Shown: piece after piece, positions 24,025-33,422 of the stretch
How the letters are laid out: every line of letters starts with the position of its first letter
Position numbering within the stretch: position 1 is the stretch's first letter
The notes under the pieces: generated by a model
Told to the model about the DNA's origin: nothing
What the model saw: only the letters and a program-made list of their open reading frames with translations
Database searches by the model: none
DNA from: an uncultured Pontibacter sp.
GTDB taxonomy: Bacteria > Bacteroidota > Bacteroidia > Cytophagales > Hymenobacteraceae
Reading direction: 5' to 3'
DNA: 64,000 nucleotides
Assembly: GCF_947495565.1 (NCBI RefSeq)
Contig: NZ_CANLZM010000013.1
Coordinates: 1 to 64,000, forward strand
Made by a program: the position numbers and the translations under genes

Positions 24025-26457
24025 ATGCTGAAATATCTTACGGTTTGGTTATGCATACTTTTGCCCTTAGTAGTTTCTGCACAACAAGCTAATATTATAG
24101 GAAAAGTGCTTAACCAGCAGCAGGAGCCGCTGGAGCTAGCCACAATAGGTTTAAAAGGGAGCACAGTCGGCACCAGAACGGATGCTTCCGGGAATTTCAT
24201 ACTTAACGTGCCTTCCCAAACTGAACTGGTGGTGCTGGTGCGTTACCTGGGCTACAAAGAGTTGGAACAGACGCTACTATTGAAGCCGGGCGAAAACCGA
24301 GTATTGCAGTTTATACTTGAGCCGGACCCTCAACAGCTGCAGACGGTGGATGTGCGCGGCAAAAATGATGATAGTCGGGAGCAGGTAAGCGTCACTACCC
24401 TGGATCCACGCGAGATCAGGAACCTGCCATCAGCCTTCGGTGATTTCAATAAAGTCTTAGTCACACTCCCTGGCGTTACGAGCAATAACGAGTTATCCAG
24501 CACCTACTCAGTGCGCGGCGGCAACTACGACGAAAACCTGGTTTACGTCAACAACATCGAGATCTACAGGCCGTTTCTGATAACGGCAGCACAGCAAGAG
24601 GGGCTATCTTTTATAAACCCGGACCTTGTAGCGGATATACAGTTTTCTTCCGGAGGGTGGCAGCCAAGGTACGGCGACAAACTGTCTTCGGTGCTGAACA
24701 TCAATTATAAGCAACCTACAGGTTTTGCTGCTTCGGTCAGCGGAGGTTTAACTGGCGGAACCTTGCATTTGGAGTCTACCTCCAAAAATAAGAAGGTATC
24801 TTACTTGTTTGGAGTTCGGCACAAAAACGGGCAGTATGTTTTAAAGGGCCTCCAGACCGATGGCAAGTACAACCCGGTTTTCACAGATGCTCAGGCGTAC
24901 GTGCACGTAGACCTGACTAAAGACACCTTACATGCCGGCCGCACAACACTTGGGCTGCTCACCAGTTATGCCAAAAACGATTTTCGGGTAAAGCCAGAAT
25001 CCCAGGTGACTACCTTTGGCACGCGCAATACACCTTTGCGCCTTTTAATCGGCTTTGACGGGCAGGAGCAGATGGAATATGCCACCTATCAGGCAGGTAT
25101 TAATTTAACCCACCATTTTAGCCAGTTCTATACTTCTGAGTTTATACTTTCGGGTGTGCATTCTCGGGAGCGGGAATTTCGGGATGTGGAAGCTGGCTAT
25201 CGGCTCTGTGATGTGGGTACAAACGGCAATAATTTTGGGGAGTGCCAGCAGGAGCGAGGAGTTGGCAGTACGTTTAACCATGCCCGTAACACCCTGCTGG
25301 CGCGAATGCTGTCTGCTGAGTTGCGCAATACCTGGCGCGTAAGCCAGCGCAGCAATTTAAGATTTGGTGCCAAGATAGGCTCTGAGAACATTGAGGATCA
25401 GCTGCAGGAGTACATTTTTTCTGACTCTGCGGATTTTGTCACACAAAATTACTTTCTCCGTTCAAACCTCGGCTTAAACACCATGCGCTACAGTGGTTAC
25501 CTGCAGCACACATATGAGCTCGATTCGTTAAAAACAATTACCTACGGAGTGCGGGCAACTTACTGGGATTATAACAGAGAACTAAATATTTCGCCAAGGG
25601 TTCAGTATGCATTTATCTCACCTAAAAACCCTGATCTGTCTTTTAAAGCCGCGTTAGGTTTATACTTTCAGCCGCCTTTTTACCGGGAGCTCCGTGATTT
25701 TAACGGCACGCTCAATCCTGACCTCAAGGCACAACGCGCCATACATGCCATTATAGGCAGCGACTATCTTTTTCAGGCTTGGGGCAGAGACTTTAAGCTA
25801 ACCACTGAGGCATACTATAAATGGATGACAAACGTCATACCTTATGATCTGGACAACGTGCGCTTGCGTTACTATGCTAAAAACAATACTAAGGCATACG
25901 CTGCAGGGTTTGATGTACGTGTAAACGGTGAGTTTATACCTGGGGCGGAATCATGGCTAAGTTTAGGATTGCTTACTACCAAGGAGAATGTAGAAGGCGA
26001 CTCCACCTCAGTTTTTAACGCGCAAGGTGAATTATTAGGTAAACAGGAGCAGGGCTATATCAGAAGGCCCACTGACCAGCTTCTGAATGTGGGCGTTTTC
26101 TTCCAGGACCACCTGCCGGATAACCCAACTGTCAGGATGTACCTCAACTTGGTTTATGGCAGCGGCCTACCGTTCGGCCCTCCGCAACAGCCTGAGTACC
26201 GCAATGCATTTGACGGCCGCTCCTACAAGCGCATCGACATCGGATTCTCTAAAGTGATAGTTGTAGAGAGCGATGTCGTAAAACGAAAAAAACTTGGCCT
26301 GGAGAGCCTTTGGATAGGCTTGGAAGTACTAAACCTGATTGACGCGAAGAACCGGGTTTCTTACAACTATGTAAGTGATGTGAACGGAGTAACCTACGCC
26401 GTGCCAAACTTTTTGACAGGCCGCCGTTTAAACCTTAGGCTTGTCGCAAAGTTTTAG
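24025..26457 (+). CDS. TonB-dependent receptor with carboxypeptidase-like N-domain
   Basis: An 810-residue outer-membrane active transporter. After the signal (YLTVWLCILLPLVVSAQQ) comes a carboxypeptidase-regulatory-like domain (about 22-100: IIGKVLNQQQEPLELATIGL). The plug follows (about 120-225, with NLPSAFGDFNKVLVTLPGV and SVRGGNYDENLVYVNNIEIY), then a barrel running to the C-terminal FLTGRRLNLRLVAKF with terminal Phe. It is shorter than SusC proteins and has no SusD partner nearby, so a siderophore, vitamin or peptide is as likely a substrate as a glycan. The earlier ATG at 24010 stops after six codons, so 24025 is the start. It converges on the DUF2911 gene with a 24-base gap. Confidence 0.88.
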   Translation: MLKYLTVWLCILLPLVVSAQQANIIGKVLNQQQEPLELATIGLKGSTVGTRTDASGNFILNVPSQTELVVLVRYLGYKELEQTLLLKPGENRVLQFILEPDPQQLQTVDVRGKNDDSREQVSVTTLDPREIRNLPSAFGDFNKVLVTLPGVTSNNELSSTYSVRGGNYDENLVYVNNIEIYRPFLITAAQQEGLSFINPDLVADIQFSSGGWQPRYGDKLSSVLNINYKQPTGFAASVSGGLTGGTLHLESTSKNKKVSYLFGVRHKNGQYVLKGLQTDGKYNPVFTDAQAYVHVDLTKDTLHAGRTTLGLLTSYAKNDFRVKPESQVTTFGTRNTPLRLLIGFDGQEQMEYATYQAGINLTHHFSQFYTSEFILSGVHSREREFRDVEAGYRLCDVGTNGNNFGECQQERGVGSTFNHARNTLLARMLSAELRNTWRVSQRSNLRFGAKIGSENIEDQLQEYIFSDSADFVTQNYFLRSNLGLNTMRYSGYLQHTYELDSLKTITYGVRATYWDYNRELNISPRVQYAFISPKNPDLSFKAALGLYFQPPFYRELRDFNGTLNPDLKAQRAIHAIIGSDYLFQAWGRDFKLTTEAYYKWMTNVIPYDLDNVRLRYYAKNNTKAYAAGFDVRVNGEFIPGAESWLSLGLLTTKENVEGDSTSVFNAQGELLGKQEQGYIRRPTDQLLNVGVFFQDHLPDNPTVRMYLNLVYGSGLPFGPPQQPEYRNAFDGRSYKRIDIGFSKVIVVESDVVKRKKLGLESLWIGLEVLNLIDAKNRVSYNYVSDVNGVTYAVPNFLTGRRLNLRLVAKF

Positions 26458-26481
26458 CCGCATTTATACCTACTCATACTT

Positions 26482-27354
26482 TTACTTACGCTTCTTCCAC
26501 TCGCTGTAGGCCGTTTCTATCTGCTTAGCATAGGTTTGATATGTTTCCGGCTCCACGGTACCCAACTCCATAGCTTTAGCCGACAAAGATGCCGCCATTT
26601 GGAACTCTTTATTATAAGCGTAAAGCTTAGCCTTTATCCAATTGTTGTAAAAGTTCTCTTTAATTGCAATGGATTTGTTTATCCACTGTAGTGCTTTTTG
26701 ATGATGCTCCTTGCGCGGCAACATGTATTCTGCGCACTGTGCCCAAGTATACCAATCATCATCAGCCGCGTTTGATAAAGCGTAGTCAATATTTTCAAGA
26801 GCTTTTTTCTCTATGTCTGTCTCAATGTTGAGCGAGATCATGGTGTTTTCCCATGCAAGGTTGAGCTTGGCTTTGTTGGTGCTGATGTCGGTGAAAGAGA
26901 ACTGCATAGTCTCTTTGAAATCAGAGGTTTTGGTTGGTTTTACCTCCAGATAAGCTACGTCGTCGAGTTCATTGTAGCCTTCCAGACCCCACAGCGTAGT
27001 ATCTCTGTTTAAAACTACATGCCATAAGGAGTCGTTTTGCGGGAAAATAAAGAAAGAATAGGTGCCGGCAGGTACCCGCTCATTGTTCAGAAAAAGCTCA
27101 TCCTGAAAAGTAACCAAAGTCGCTTCGTTTGCACCTGCACGCCATAACTCACCGTAAGGCACTAAGCTGCCAAAAACCTGTCGACCTCTTGCACTTGGAG
27201 CGTGGTAATTAACAGTAATATCTGTTAACCCAACTGTCTGCCGCAACATGGCCGCCGGACTAGCCTGTGGCAGCCGTACCTGCGCAGCAGCACTGCCTGC
27301 CCATGTCAAAGTAATTACAAAAAGTACGAAAAGGGAACGTATGAATCTATTCAT
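26482..27354 (-). CDS. exported DUF2911 protein with C-terminal helical repeats
   Basis: A 290-residue protein with signal peptide (SLFVLFVITLTWAGSAAAQ). The DUF2911 domain spans about 25-175, with its hallmark VRLPQASPAAMLRQTVGLTD, then VNYHAPSARGRQVFG and LWRAGANEATLVTF. The family is widespread in Bacteroidota, its biochemistry unknown. Residues 190-290 read as TPR-like helix pairs (ALQWINKSIAIKENFYNNWI, AKLYAYNKEFQMAASLSAKA). It should be periplasmic. It faces a 900-base region before the his leader. Confidence 0.85.
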   Translation of the reverse strand: MNRFIRSLFVLFVITLTWAGSAAAQVRLPQASPAAMLRQTVGLTDITVNYHAPSARGRQVFGSLVPYGELWRAGANEATLVTFQDELFLNNERVPAGTYSFFIFPQNDSLWHVVLNRDTTLWGLEGYNELDDVAYLEVKPTKTSDFKETMQFSFTDISTNKAKLNLAWENTMISLNIETDIEKKALENIDYALSNAADDDWYTWAQCAEYMLPRKEHHQKALQWINKSIAIKENFYNNWIKAKLYAYNKEFQMAASLSAKAMELGTVEPETYQTYAKQIETAYSEWKKRK

Positions 27355-28048
27355 GATACTTAGGTCACAGATTTAAGCTATTACAATAGGCATTATACCG
27401 TAAAAACTATGCCAATTATATGGCAAATAGCAGATGATCTTGGCTGTAAAGCTAAGCATCTTGTTAAAATAGTCTTAAATATTTCCATTCTTTGCATATA
27501 GTTTATCAATAATAACTTAAATGCTTCACGAAAATTATATACAGTTAGTACCGAAGCTCTGCTTATAAATTAATTAGCCTTTGATTAAACTAGAAGAGTC
27601 ATTCGCGCAAAAGGCTTATTAAAGTACCAGCTTATACTGTGAAGTATAAAATATTCAAAAAAATATCAGCTAAATTTAGGACTTTAAGTAAAAGTTGTTG
27701 CAACGCTATATGTGGCTGTATATGACACTTCTAAGGTTCATAGCAGCAGCAATTAATCAACTATCCATGTAAGTATAGGTATTTTTGGATAATCATAGAT
27801 CGGCAACATTTTATTTTAAAGGCTGTATAGTAGTGAAATTACTTTGTGTGACTGCAGTAATTAATAAAGCAGAAAACACAATATACCCTTTTGCTAATTA
27901 TGATTGTTTGCAGATTTATTTTACAGAAATTAATCAAGCTTATTGCAGAGTAGGTTTGATGCCAAATTATCTTCTCAGGTAATTATCTTTTTAATCAACA
28001 GGTAATATTTTATCTTTAGAATTACTTTTATTTAAGCGCAAAACAAGT
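27355..28048. other. AT-rich intergenic region without a convincing gene
   Basis: About 700 bases, clearly AT-richer than the flanking genes, between the DUF2911 gene start and the his promoter. A 65-codon frame at 27785-27982 opens with TTG and has no recognisable protein character. No tRNA, IS end or attC-like palindrome was seen. It may hold the promoter of the DUF2911 gene and a decayed gene. Confidence 0.4.
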
Positions 28049-28056
28049 TTACTTTG
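28027..28056 (+). promoter_or_regulatory. promoter of the hisGDCB leader
   Basis: TTTA (28027-28030), 18-base spacer and TTACTTTG (28049-28056), one base off TAnnTTTG, end 10 bases before the leader-peptide ATG at 28067. Confidence 0.4.
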
Positions 28057-28066
28057 CGCCAAGTAC

Positions 28067-28165
28067 ATGAGCAAAACCTATACATATAGCACACCTCTTA
28101 GCTGGACAACCCCTGTTGCCCCGGCTGCGCATGTACATTTCCACCACTGCCATCATTCCTCGTAA
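28067..28165 (+). CDS. hisL: his operon leader peptide 1
   Basis: A 32-codon frame, too short for usual gene finding, starting ATG at 28067 and stopping TAA at 28163-28165, 117 bases before hisG. Six of nine consecutive codons from 28130 encode His (HVHFHHCHH), the signature of ribosome-mediated control by charged His-tRNA. The TAA lies in the loop of a 7-bp hairpin (28155-28161 with 28166-28172). The CTGCCAT within the His codons (28147-28153) can pair with ATGGCAG near 28222. A second small hairpin, ACGGG/CCCGT, lies near 28195-28211. No terminator with a good T-run is evident, unlike the other two leaders here, so the downstream mechanism is unclear. Confidence 0.7.
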   Translation: MSKTYTYSTPLSWTTPVAPAAHVHFHHCHHSS

Positions 28166-28282
28166 GAGGAATCCATATAACCATATTGCCCCCGACGGGC
28201 TTTGACCCGTATTATGCTTTGCCAATGGCAGGGTATATAGCCTTATTATAATTCTTACTCTTACTTTACGAAACGACATAGA

Positions 28283-29134
28283 ATGCTACGAATAGCAATC
28301 CAGAAATCCGGTAGGCTTAGCGAAGAATCGCTTAACCTCATCCGCGAATGCGGTATCTCCTTTATCAGCAGCTCTCTAAAGCTAAAAACAGAATGCACCA
28401 ACTTTCCGCTAGAGATTCTTTTTCTGCGTGATGATGATATACCTGGTTATGTGGCCGATGGTGTGGCTGACATTGGCATTGTAGGCCAGAACGTGCTGGT
28501 AGAAGAGGGGAAAGAGTCGTTGACAGTTGAGCCGCTAGGGTTCTCGAAGTGCCGCCTGTCTCTGGCTGTTCCTAAAAGTGCCGAGTACAATTCTATAAAA
28601 GATCTTAACGGTAAAAACATAGCTACCTCGTACCCAAACCTGCTGCAGGCTTTTCTGGATGAGCAAGGGGTGCAGGCGCAAATCCATACCATTAGCGGCT
28701 CCGTAGAAATTGCTCCAAGTATAGGGCTTGCCGAGGCTATCTGTGATATTGTTAGCTCAGGCAGCACTCTGATTAGCAATGGCTTAAAAGAGGTGGAGCG
28801 CGTGTTTAAGTCTGAGGCGGTGCTTATCGCTAATCAAGATCTTACGCAGGAGAAGCGTGAGGTGCTGGAAAAACTGCTATTCCGTATTCATGCCGTACAG
28901 CGTGCCCGCAAAGCCAAGTATATACTTCTGAACTCTCCGGACGATAAGATTGAAGAGATCAGCAACTTATTGCCGAGCGTGAAAGCGCCAACTGTTCTGC
29001 CTTTGGCTGAGGAAGGTTGGAGCTCTTTGCACTCAGTAGTGAATGAAGACGATTTTTGGGAGATAATAGAGAAGATAAAAGCCGCCGGTGCACAGGGTAT
29101 CTTAGTTGTTCCGATTGAGAAAATGATAATCTAA
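28283..29134 (+). CDS. hisG: ATP phosphoribosyltransferase (long form)
   Basis: First enzyme of histidine synthesis, joining ATP and PRPP. The 283 residues are the long form, with an N-terminal catalytic periplasmic-binding-protein fold (RIAIQKSGRLSEESLNLIRE; DIPGYVADGVADIGIVGQN near 51) and the PRPP-binding region ICDIVSSGSTLISNGL near 153. A C-terminal ACT-like regulatory domain (about 210-283, LPLAEEGWSSLHSVVNEDDF) normally confers feedback inhibition by histidine. Being the long form, it needs no HisZ. It is the first gene of hisGDCB, behind a His-rich leader peptide; hisD begins four bases after its stop. Confidence 0.95.
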   Translation: MLRIAIQKSGRLSEESLNLIRECGISFISSSLKLKTECTNFPLEILFLRDDDIPGYVADGVADIGIVGQNVLVEEGKESLTVEPLGFSKCRLSLAVPKSAEYNSIKDLNGKNIATSYPNLLQAFLDEQGVQAQIHTISGSVEIAPSIGLAEAICDIVSSGSTLISNGLKEVERVFKSEAVLIANQDLTQEKREVLEKLLFRIHAVQRARKAKYILLNSPDDKIEEISNLLPSVKAPTVLPLAEEGWSSLHSVVNEDDFWEIIEKIKAAGAQGILVVPIEKMII

Positions 29135-29138
29135 GCGT

Positions 29139-30428
29139 ATGCGCAAAATTATTCAACCAACTCCGGATACTTGGACTGAGCTGTTGAAACGGCCAACCAA
29201 AAACCTGGAAGAACTGGAGCCTGGTATTCAGGAAACATTCAGGCTGGTGCAGGAGCTAGGTGATGAAGCCTTGTTGCAGCTAGCCGAAAAATTTGACCGG
29301 GTGCAACTGCAGGGCCTTCAGGTAACGGAGCAGGAGATTGCTGATGCAGAGTTTAAAGTGCCGCAAGATCTGAAAGAGGCTATTCTGCAGGCTTATAGTA
29401 ATATACAGCTTTTCCATACACAGCAGGCTGAGCCGGTAAGGCAGGTGGAAACCATGAATGGCGTAAACTGCTGGCGTAAAAGCGTGGCTATAGATAAGGT
29501 AGGGCTATATATACCGGGAGGTACTGCCCCTTTGTTTTCTACGCTGCTTATGTTGGGAGTGCCGGCGCGTATTGCAGGCTGTCGTGAGCTTGTGCTTTGC
29601 ACGCCGCCTGCTAAAGACGGCAGTATTCATCCGGCTATACTTTATACGGCTTCGTTGCTTGGTGTAACGCGCATTATAAAAGCGGGAGGTGCACAGGCTA
29701 TAGCAGCTATGGCTTTCGGTACCGAGAGCGTGCCTGCCGTGCATAAGATCTTCGGGCCCGGAAACCAATACGTAACTGTTGCAAAGCAGCTTGTAAGTAA
29801 AGCTGGCGTAGCCATTGATCTGCCTGCCGGTCCTTCGGAGGTGCTCGTGATGGCCGATGACAGCGCCAATCCTGCTTTTGTGGCCGCTGACCTGCTCTCT
29901 CAGGCCGAACACGGTGCCGATTCTCAGGTGGTCCTGCTCACAACATCAGCAGAGGTGCTGCAGCAAGTGGAGCAGGAGCTGGAGCAACAGTTAAACATAC
30001 TGCCCCGCAAGGAATTTGCCGCAAAAGCCCTGGAAAACAGCTTGGGTATTGTGCTAAACAGCCGACAAGAGATGATGGATTTCTCTAACAGGTATGCGCC
30101 AGAGCACCTTATCTTGTCGGTTTCTGATTTTGAGGAGCTGATGGATGACGTGGTGAATGCAGGCTCAGTGTTTTTGGGGCACTACAGCCCGGAGAGCGCC
30201 GGTGATTATGCCTCAGGCACCAACCATACTTTGCCTACCAACGGGTATGCCCGCGCCTACAGCGGCGTTTCGCTGGATAGCTTCGTCAAGAAAATCACCT
30301 TCCAATACATCACCCGCGAGGGACTTCAAAATATAGGGAAGACAATTGAGATAATGGCCGAAGCTGAAGGATTGGAAGCCCACAAGAATGCTGTAAGTAT
30401 ACGACTTAAAGAACTGAACCGTGTTTAA
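29139..30428 (+). CDS. hisD: histidinol dehydrogenase
   Basis: Performs the last two oxidations of histidine synthesis with NAD and zinc. The 429-residue length is typical. The motifs are GLYIPGGTAPLFSTLLMLGV (about 123), KAGGAQAIAAMAFGTESVPA (about 181), FGPGNQYVTVAKQLVSKAGV (about 205), the zinc and catalytic region DLLSQAEHGADSQVVLLTTS with its Gln-x-x-His pair (about 252), and PEHLILSVSDFEE. The C-terminal zinc ligands lie in GASGTNHTLPT-type sequence (here DYASGTNHTLPTNGYAR). Its end overlaps hisC by eight bases. Confidence 0.96.
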   Translation: MRKIIQPTPDTWTELLKRPTKNLEELEPGIQETFRLVQELGDEALLQLAEKFDRVQLQGLQVTEQEIADAEFKVPQDLKEAILQAYSNIQLFHTQQAEPVRQVETMNGVNCWRKSVAIDKVGLYIPGGTAPLFSTLLMLGVPARIAGCRELVLCTPPAKDGSIHPAILYTASLLGVTRIIKAGGAQAIAAMAFGTESVPAVHKIFGPGNQYVTVAKQLVSKAGVAIDLPAGPSEVLVMADDSANPAFVAADLLSQAEHGADSQVVLLTTSAEVLQQVEQELEQQLNILPRKEFAAKALENSLGIVLNSRQEMMDFSNRYAPEHLILSVSDFEELMDDVVNAGSVFLGHYSPESAGDYASGTNHTLPTNGYARAYSGVSLDSFVKKITFQYITREGLQNIGKTIEIMAEAEGLEAHKNAVSIRLKELNRV

Positions 30429-31467
30429 CCTGAATGATATAATTCGCCCTAACGTGCTAAAGATGAAGCCTTATTCATCGGCACGTGATGAGTTTAAAGG
30501 CACAGCCAGCGTGTTTTTGGATGCCAACGAGAATAACCTGGGTAGCCTGGCTGGCGAGAAGTATAACCGCTATCCGGATCCGCACCAGAAAAGCCTGAAA
30601 GCCCGCATTGCTGAAATCAAAGGCGTGCAGCCGGAGCAGATTTTTTTAGGCAACGGCTCAGATGAGGCAATAGATCTGCTTTTCCGTATGGTTTGTCGTC
30701 CGGGCCAGGATAGTATGCTGCATTTGCCGCCAACCTATGGCATGTATGAAGTTTCTGCCAACCTGAACGATGTGGCGCTTGATGCCGTGCAGCTGACAGA
30801 GGATTTCCAGCTTCCGGTGGAGGAGGTGCTGTTGCATGTAAAGCCTACCACTAAAATTATCTTTATCTGCTCGCCAAACAACCCTACCGGCAATCTTATA
30901 GAGCCGGAAAGCATTGAGGATATCCTGCGCAGCTTCAACGGGTTGGTGGTGTTGGATGAAGCATACATTGATTTTGCTGATGTACGCAGCTGGACAGCAC
31001 GCCTTGATCAATTCCCGAATTTGGTTGTGCTGCAGACTTTTTCGAAAGCATGGGGCATGGCTGGCCTGCGTTTGGGCCTTGCTTTTGCATCTGCAGAAAT
31101 TATCTCTGTTTTGGATAAAATAAAGCCTCCTTACAATATTAACGAAGCCACGCAGGAATTGGCTTTGCAGGCGCTGGAGCGTGAAGAGGCTTTGAAGGAT
31201 ATGATTGAGGAGATTGTGCAGGAGCGTGAACTGCTGATGGAGGCGTTGCCAGACATGCCAGCGGTAGAGCAGGTGTATCCTTCCGATGCAAACTTTATAC
31301 TTGTTAAAGTAAAAGATGCAAATTCATTGTATAACTATTTGCTAGATAAAGGAATAGTTGTTCGAAACAGATCGTCGTTGCCTGGGTGTGAAGCCTGCCT
31401 GCGCATATCAGTAGGAACACTGGAAGAAAACCAAAAGTTGTTAAAAGCAATAGCAGAATTTAATTAA
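30421..31467 (+). CDS. hisC: histidinol-phosphate aminotransferase
   Basis: PLP enzyme transferring an amino group between glutamate and imidazole acetol phosphate. The 348-residue product starts with GTG at 30421, inside the end of hisD. Family landmarks: LDANENNLGSL near 33, RYPDPHQKSLKARI near 51, FLGNGSDEAIDLLFRMVCRP near 74, SPNNPTGNLI near 151, VLDEAYIDFAD near 176 and the PLP lysine in LQTFSKAWGMAGLRLGLAF near 205. The C-terminus has the usual NFILVKVKDANSLYNYLLDK and a phosphate-binding Arg (CLRISVG). Intact. A 90-base gap separates it from hisB. Confidence 0.95.
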   Translation: MFNLNDIIRPNVLKMKPYSSARDEFKGTASVFLDANENNLGSLAGEKYNRYPDPHQKSLKARIAEIKGVQPEQIFLGNGSDEAIDLLFRMVCRPGQDSMLHLPPTYGMYEVSANLNDVALDAVQLTEDFQLPVEEVLLHVKPTTKIIFICSPNNPTGNLIEPESIEDILRSFNGLVVLDEAYIDFADVRSWTARLDQFPNLVVLQTFSKAWGMAGLRLGLAFASAEIISVLDKIKPPYNINEATQELALQALEREEALKDMIEEIVQERELLMEALPDMPAVEQVYPSDANFILVKVKDANSLYNYLLDKGIVVRNRSSLPGCEACLRISVGTLEENQKLLKAIAEFN

Positions 31468-31557
31468 GCGTAGCAAGTATCTTGTATCACAATTTATACT
31501 TTGAAGATGCTTCTGTGTCGTGATACCTGATACGTTAAAGTGATACCTAAGTCATAC

Positions 31558-32661
31558 ATGAAAAAAGCACTTTTTATAGACCGTGACGGCACCATATTAG
31601 TGGAACCTAAATCGGATTACCAGGTAGACTCGTTTGAGAAGTTCGCTTTCATACCTAAGTCCATCACCAACCTGGCGCGTATTTTCAAGGAGTTGGATTA
31701 TGAATTTGTAATGGTTACCAACCAGGACGGGTTGGGGACAGATTCCTACCCGGAGCATACTTTCTGGCCTTACCAGAACAAAATGCTGGAGGTGCTGGAG
31801 AGCGAAGGAATAACGTTTGACGAGATTCTAATAGACCGCAGCTTTGAGCACGAGGGGCTGGAAACCCGGAAGCCGGGAATAGGTATGATGAAGAACTACC
31901 TGGCAGGAGAGTATGACCTGGCCAACAGCTTCGTTATCGGTGACAGGCAGACGGATGTAAAGCTGGCGCAGAACCTGGGGGCAAAAGCTATCTTTATCGG
32001 GGAAGCAGCAGCAGAAGGTGCCTCGCTCAGCACGAACAGCTGGGATGATATTTATACTTTTCTGAAGCAACAGCGCACCGGTCGCACGGCAAGTATACGC
32101 CGAAGCACTTCAGAAACTGACATTCAGGTAGAGCTGAACCTGGATGGCTCCGGAAAAATGAGCATCAGCACAGGCATCGGCTTCTTTGACCATATGCTGG
32201 AGCAAGTCGGCAAGCACGCTAAAATCGATCTTAGCATCAAAGTGAAAGGCGACCTTCACATAGATGAGCACCATACTATAGAAGATACCGGACTTGCACT
32301 GGGCGACGCTTTTCTGCAGGCCTTGGGTGACAAACGTGGTATTAGCCGTTACGGCTTCTTCCTGTTACCCATGGATGAGACGCTGGCGCAGGTTGCTATT
32401 GATTTCAGTGGCCGGCCTTGGACGGTGTGGCAGGCAGACTTCAAGCGCGAGAAAGTAGGGGATATGCCGACAGAAATGTTCTTTCACTTCTTTAAATCCT
32501 TCTCAGATACGGCTAAAGCCAACCTGAACATTAAAGTGGAAGGTGACAACGAGCACCATAAGATAGAAGCTATTTTCAAAGGCTTTGCGCGGGCTTTACG
32601 TATGGCCATAGAGCGTGACCTTCATGATAACACTATACCGAGCACAAAAGGTATACTGTAA
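31558..32661 (+). CDS. hisB: bifunctional histidinol-phosphatase / imidazoleglycerol-phosphate dehydratase
   Basis: Fusion of two histidine-pathway activities in 367 residues from the ATG at 31558; an in-frame GTG six codons earlier is unlikely, because the fold begins [10 protein letters not shown]. The N-terminal HAD phosphatase (about 1-165) has [16 protein letters not shown] with the nucleophile Asp and [17 protein letters not shown] as the last HAD motif. The C-terminal dehydratase (about 175-367) has [20 protein letters not shown] and [18 protein letters not shown], with the paired His motifs for manganese. Both halves look complete. It is the last gene of this block, followed by a terminator hairpin. 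Confidence 0.95.
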   Translation: MKKALFIDRDGTILVEPKSDYQVDSFEKFAFIPKSITNLARIFKELDYEFVMVTNQDGLGTDSYPEHTFWPYQNKMLEVLESEGITFDEILIDRSFEHEGLETRKPGIGMMKNYLAGEYDLANSFVIGDRQTDVKLAQNLGAKAIFIGEAAAEGASLSTNSWDDIYTFLKQQRTGRTASIRRSTSETDIQVELNLDGSGKMSISTGIGFFDHMLEQVGKHAKIDLSIKVKGDLHIDEHHTIEDTGLALGDAFLQALGDKRGISRYGFFLLPMDETLAQVAIDFSGRPWTVWQADFKREKVGDMPTEMFFHFFKSFSDTAKANLNIKVEGDNEHHKIEAIFKGFARALRMAIERDLHDNTIPSTKGIL

Positions 32662-32674
32662 TAGGCTGTCCAGT

Positions 32675-32717
32675 AACAGAAAGAGGCGCTCATACTTTAT
32701 GAGCGCCTCTTTCTGTT
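32675..32717. terminator. bidirectional terminator hairpin after hisB
   Basis: Arms 32675-32691 and 32701-32717 are perfectly complementary over 17 bp, around a 9-base loop that itself contains TACTTTAT. It lies between convergent hisB and the gene at 32732. TTTTA follows on the plus strand. Confidence 0.75.
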
Positions 32718-32731
32718 TTAGCTATCGGGAT

Positions 32732-33142
32732 TTAAATCTGAGACCGGAGCCAGTCTTTAGCTTGAATAATATCGTCAAAAACCTTTATGCCATCCGGGAA
32801 ATCCGCAAGCTTTAGTGTTTTGTCTGTGGAGAGTCGGCTTAAAGTGCTGGGGGAGTATATCCAGGCAAAGTAAGTAAGGCCTGCTGCAAACATGGCCGGT
32901 AACCACACGTCAGCTCCCCATTTAGCCGCAGCTGACCATTGCCCTTCCACAAAGGTATTATCGTTGAGTATGCGGTAACAGGCTTTCTCCTGCATCAGCT
33001 CAAGCATTTTCTCACAACCAGCCACCACCGATTCGTAGTTCTGATAACCGCGCCAATTGACATAAATCCACTCTTCCAAGGGGTCAAATTCTATGGCTAT
33101 GGTGTTGTCTCTGTAAAGAAGCTCTGTACGTGATCGGATCAT
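32732..33142 (-). CDS. hypothetical protein, possibly SpoIIAA/STAS-like
   Basis: Function not recognised with confidence. The 136-residue soluble product (RSRTELLYRDNTIAIEFDP at the N-terminus) alternates strands and helices: WIYVNWRGYQNYESVVAGCE, YRILNDNTFVEGQWSAAAKW, LTYFAWIYSPSTLSRLSTD. It ends in KVFDDIIQAKDWLRSQ. The order and the terminal helix resemble SpoIIAA/STAS-like proteins known from Bacteroidota, where the role is undefined. No signal peptide or membrane segment is seen. It is a single gene facing hisB and divergent from the peptidase at 33423. Confidence 0.6.
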   Translation of the reverse strand: MIRSRTELLYRDNTIAIEFDPLEEWIYVNWRGYQNYESVVAGCEKMLELMQEKACYRILNDNTFVEGQWSAAAKWGADVWLPAMFAAGLTYFAWIYSPSTLSRLSTDKTLKLADFPDGIKVFDDIIQAKDWLRSQI

Positions 33143-33422
33143 AACTCAAGTAAGCGTTGTGGCAAAAGGGGTTGCAAAGGTAAGCAGCTTAAGCCAAGGA
33201 ATTCAAGTAAATACTCATTTCCTTTTGCCTTAACAGATAAAGATCACCTACAGGCGGTGTATCTAACTTTATACTTTAACCGGGACATTTATTAAACGTA
33301 CATTATTAATAATAATGATGATCAGTAATTTAAGATTATTCTATCATAGCCAATTATTTCCTCGGATTTTCAAAATTCAAGATGCTTTTAAGATGAGTCT
33401 ATCTTAACAGGCATCAGCACTT

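Noticed and set aside
24010..24030. ATG overlapping the rpe stop as start of the TonB-dependent receptor
   Set aside because: That frame stops after six codons; the receptor signal peptide begins at 24025.
27785..27982. 65-codon frame in the long AT-rich gap
   Set aside because: TTG start, no family features and composition like the surrounding non-coding DNA.
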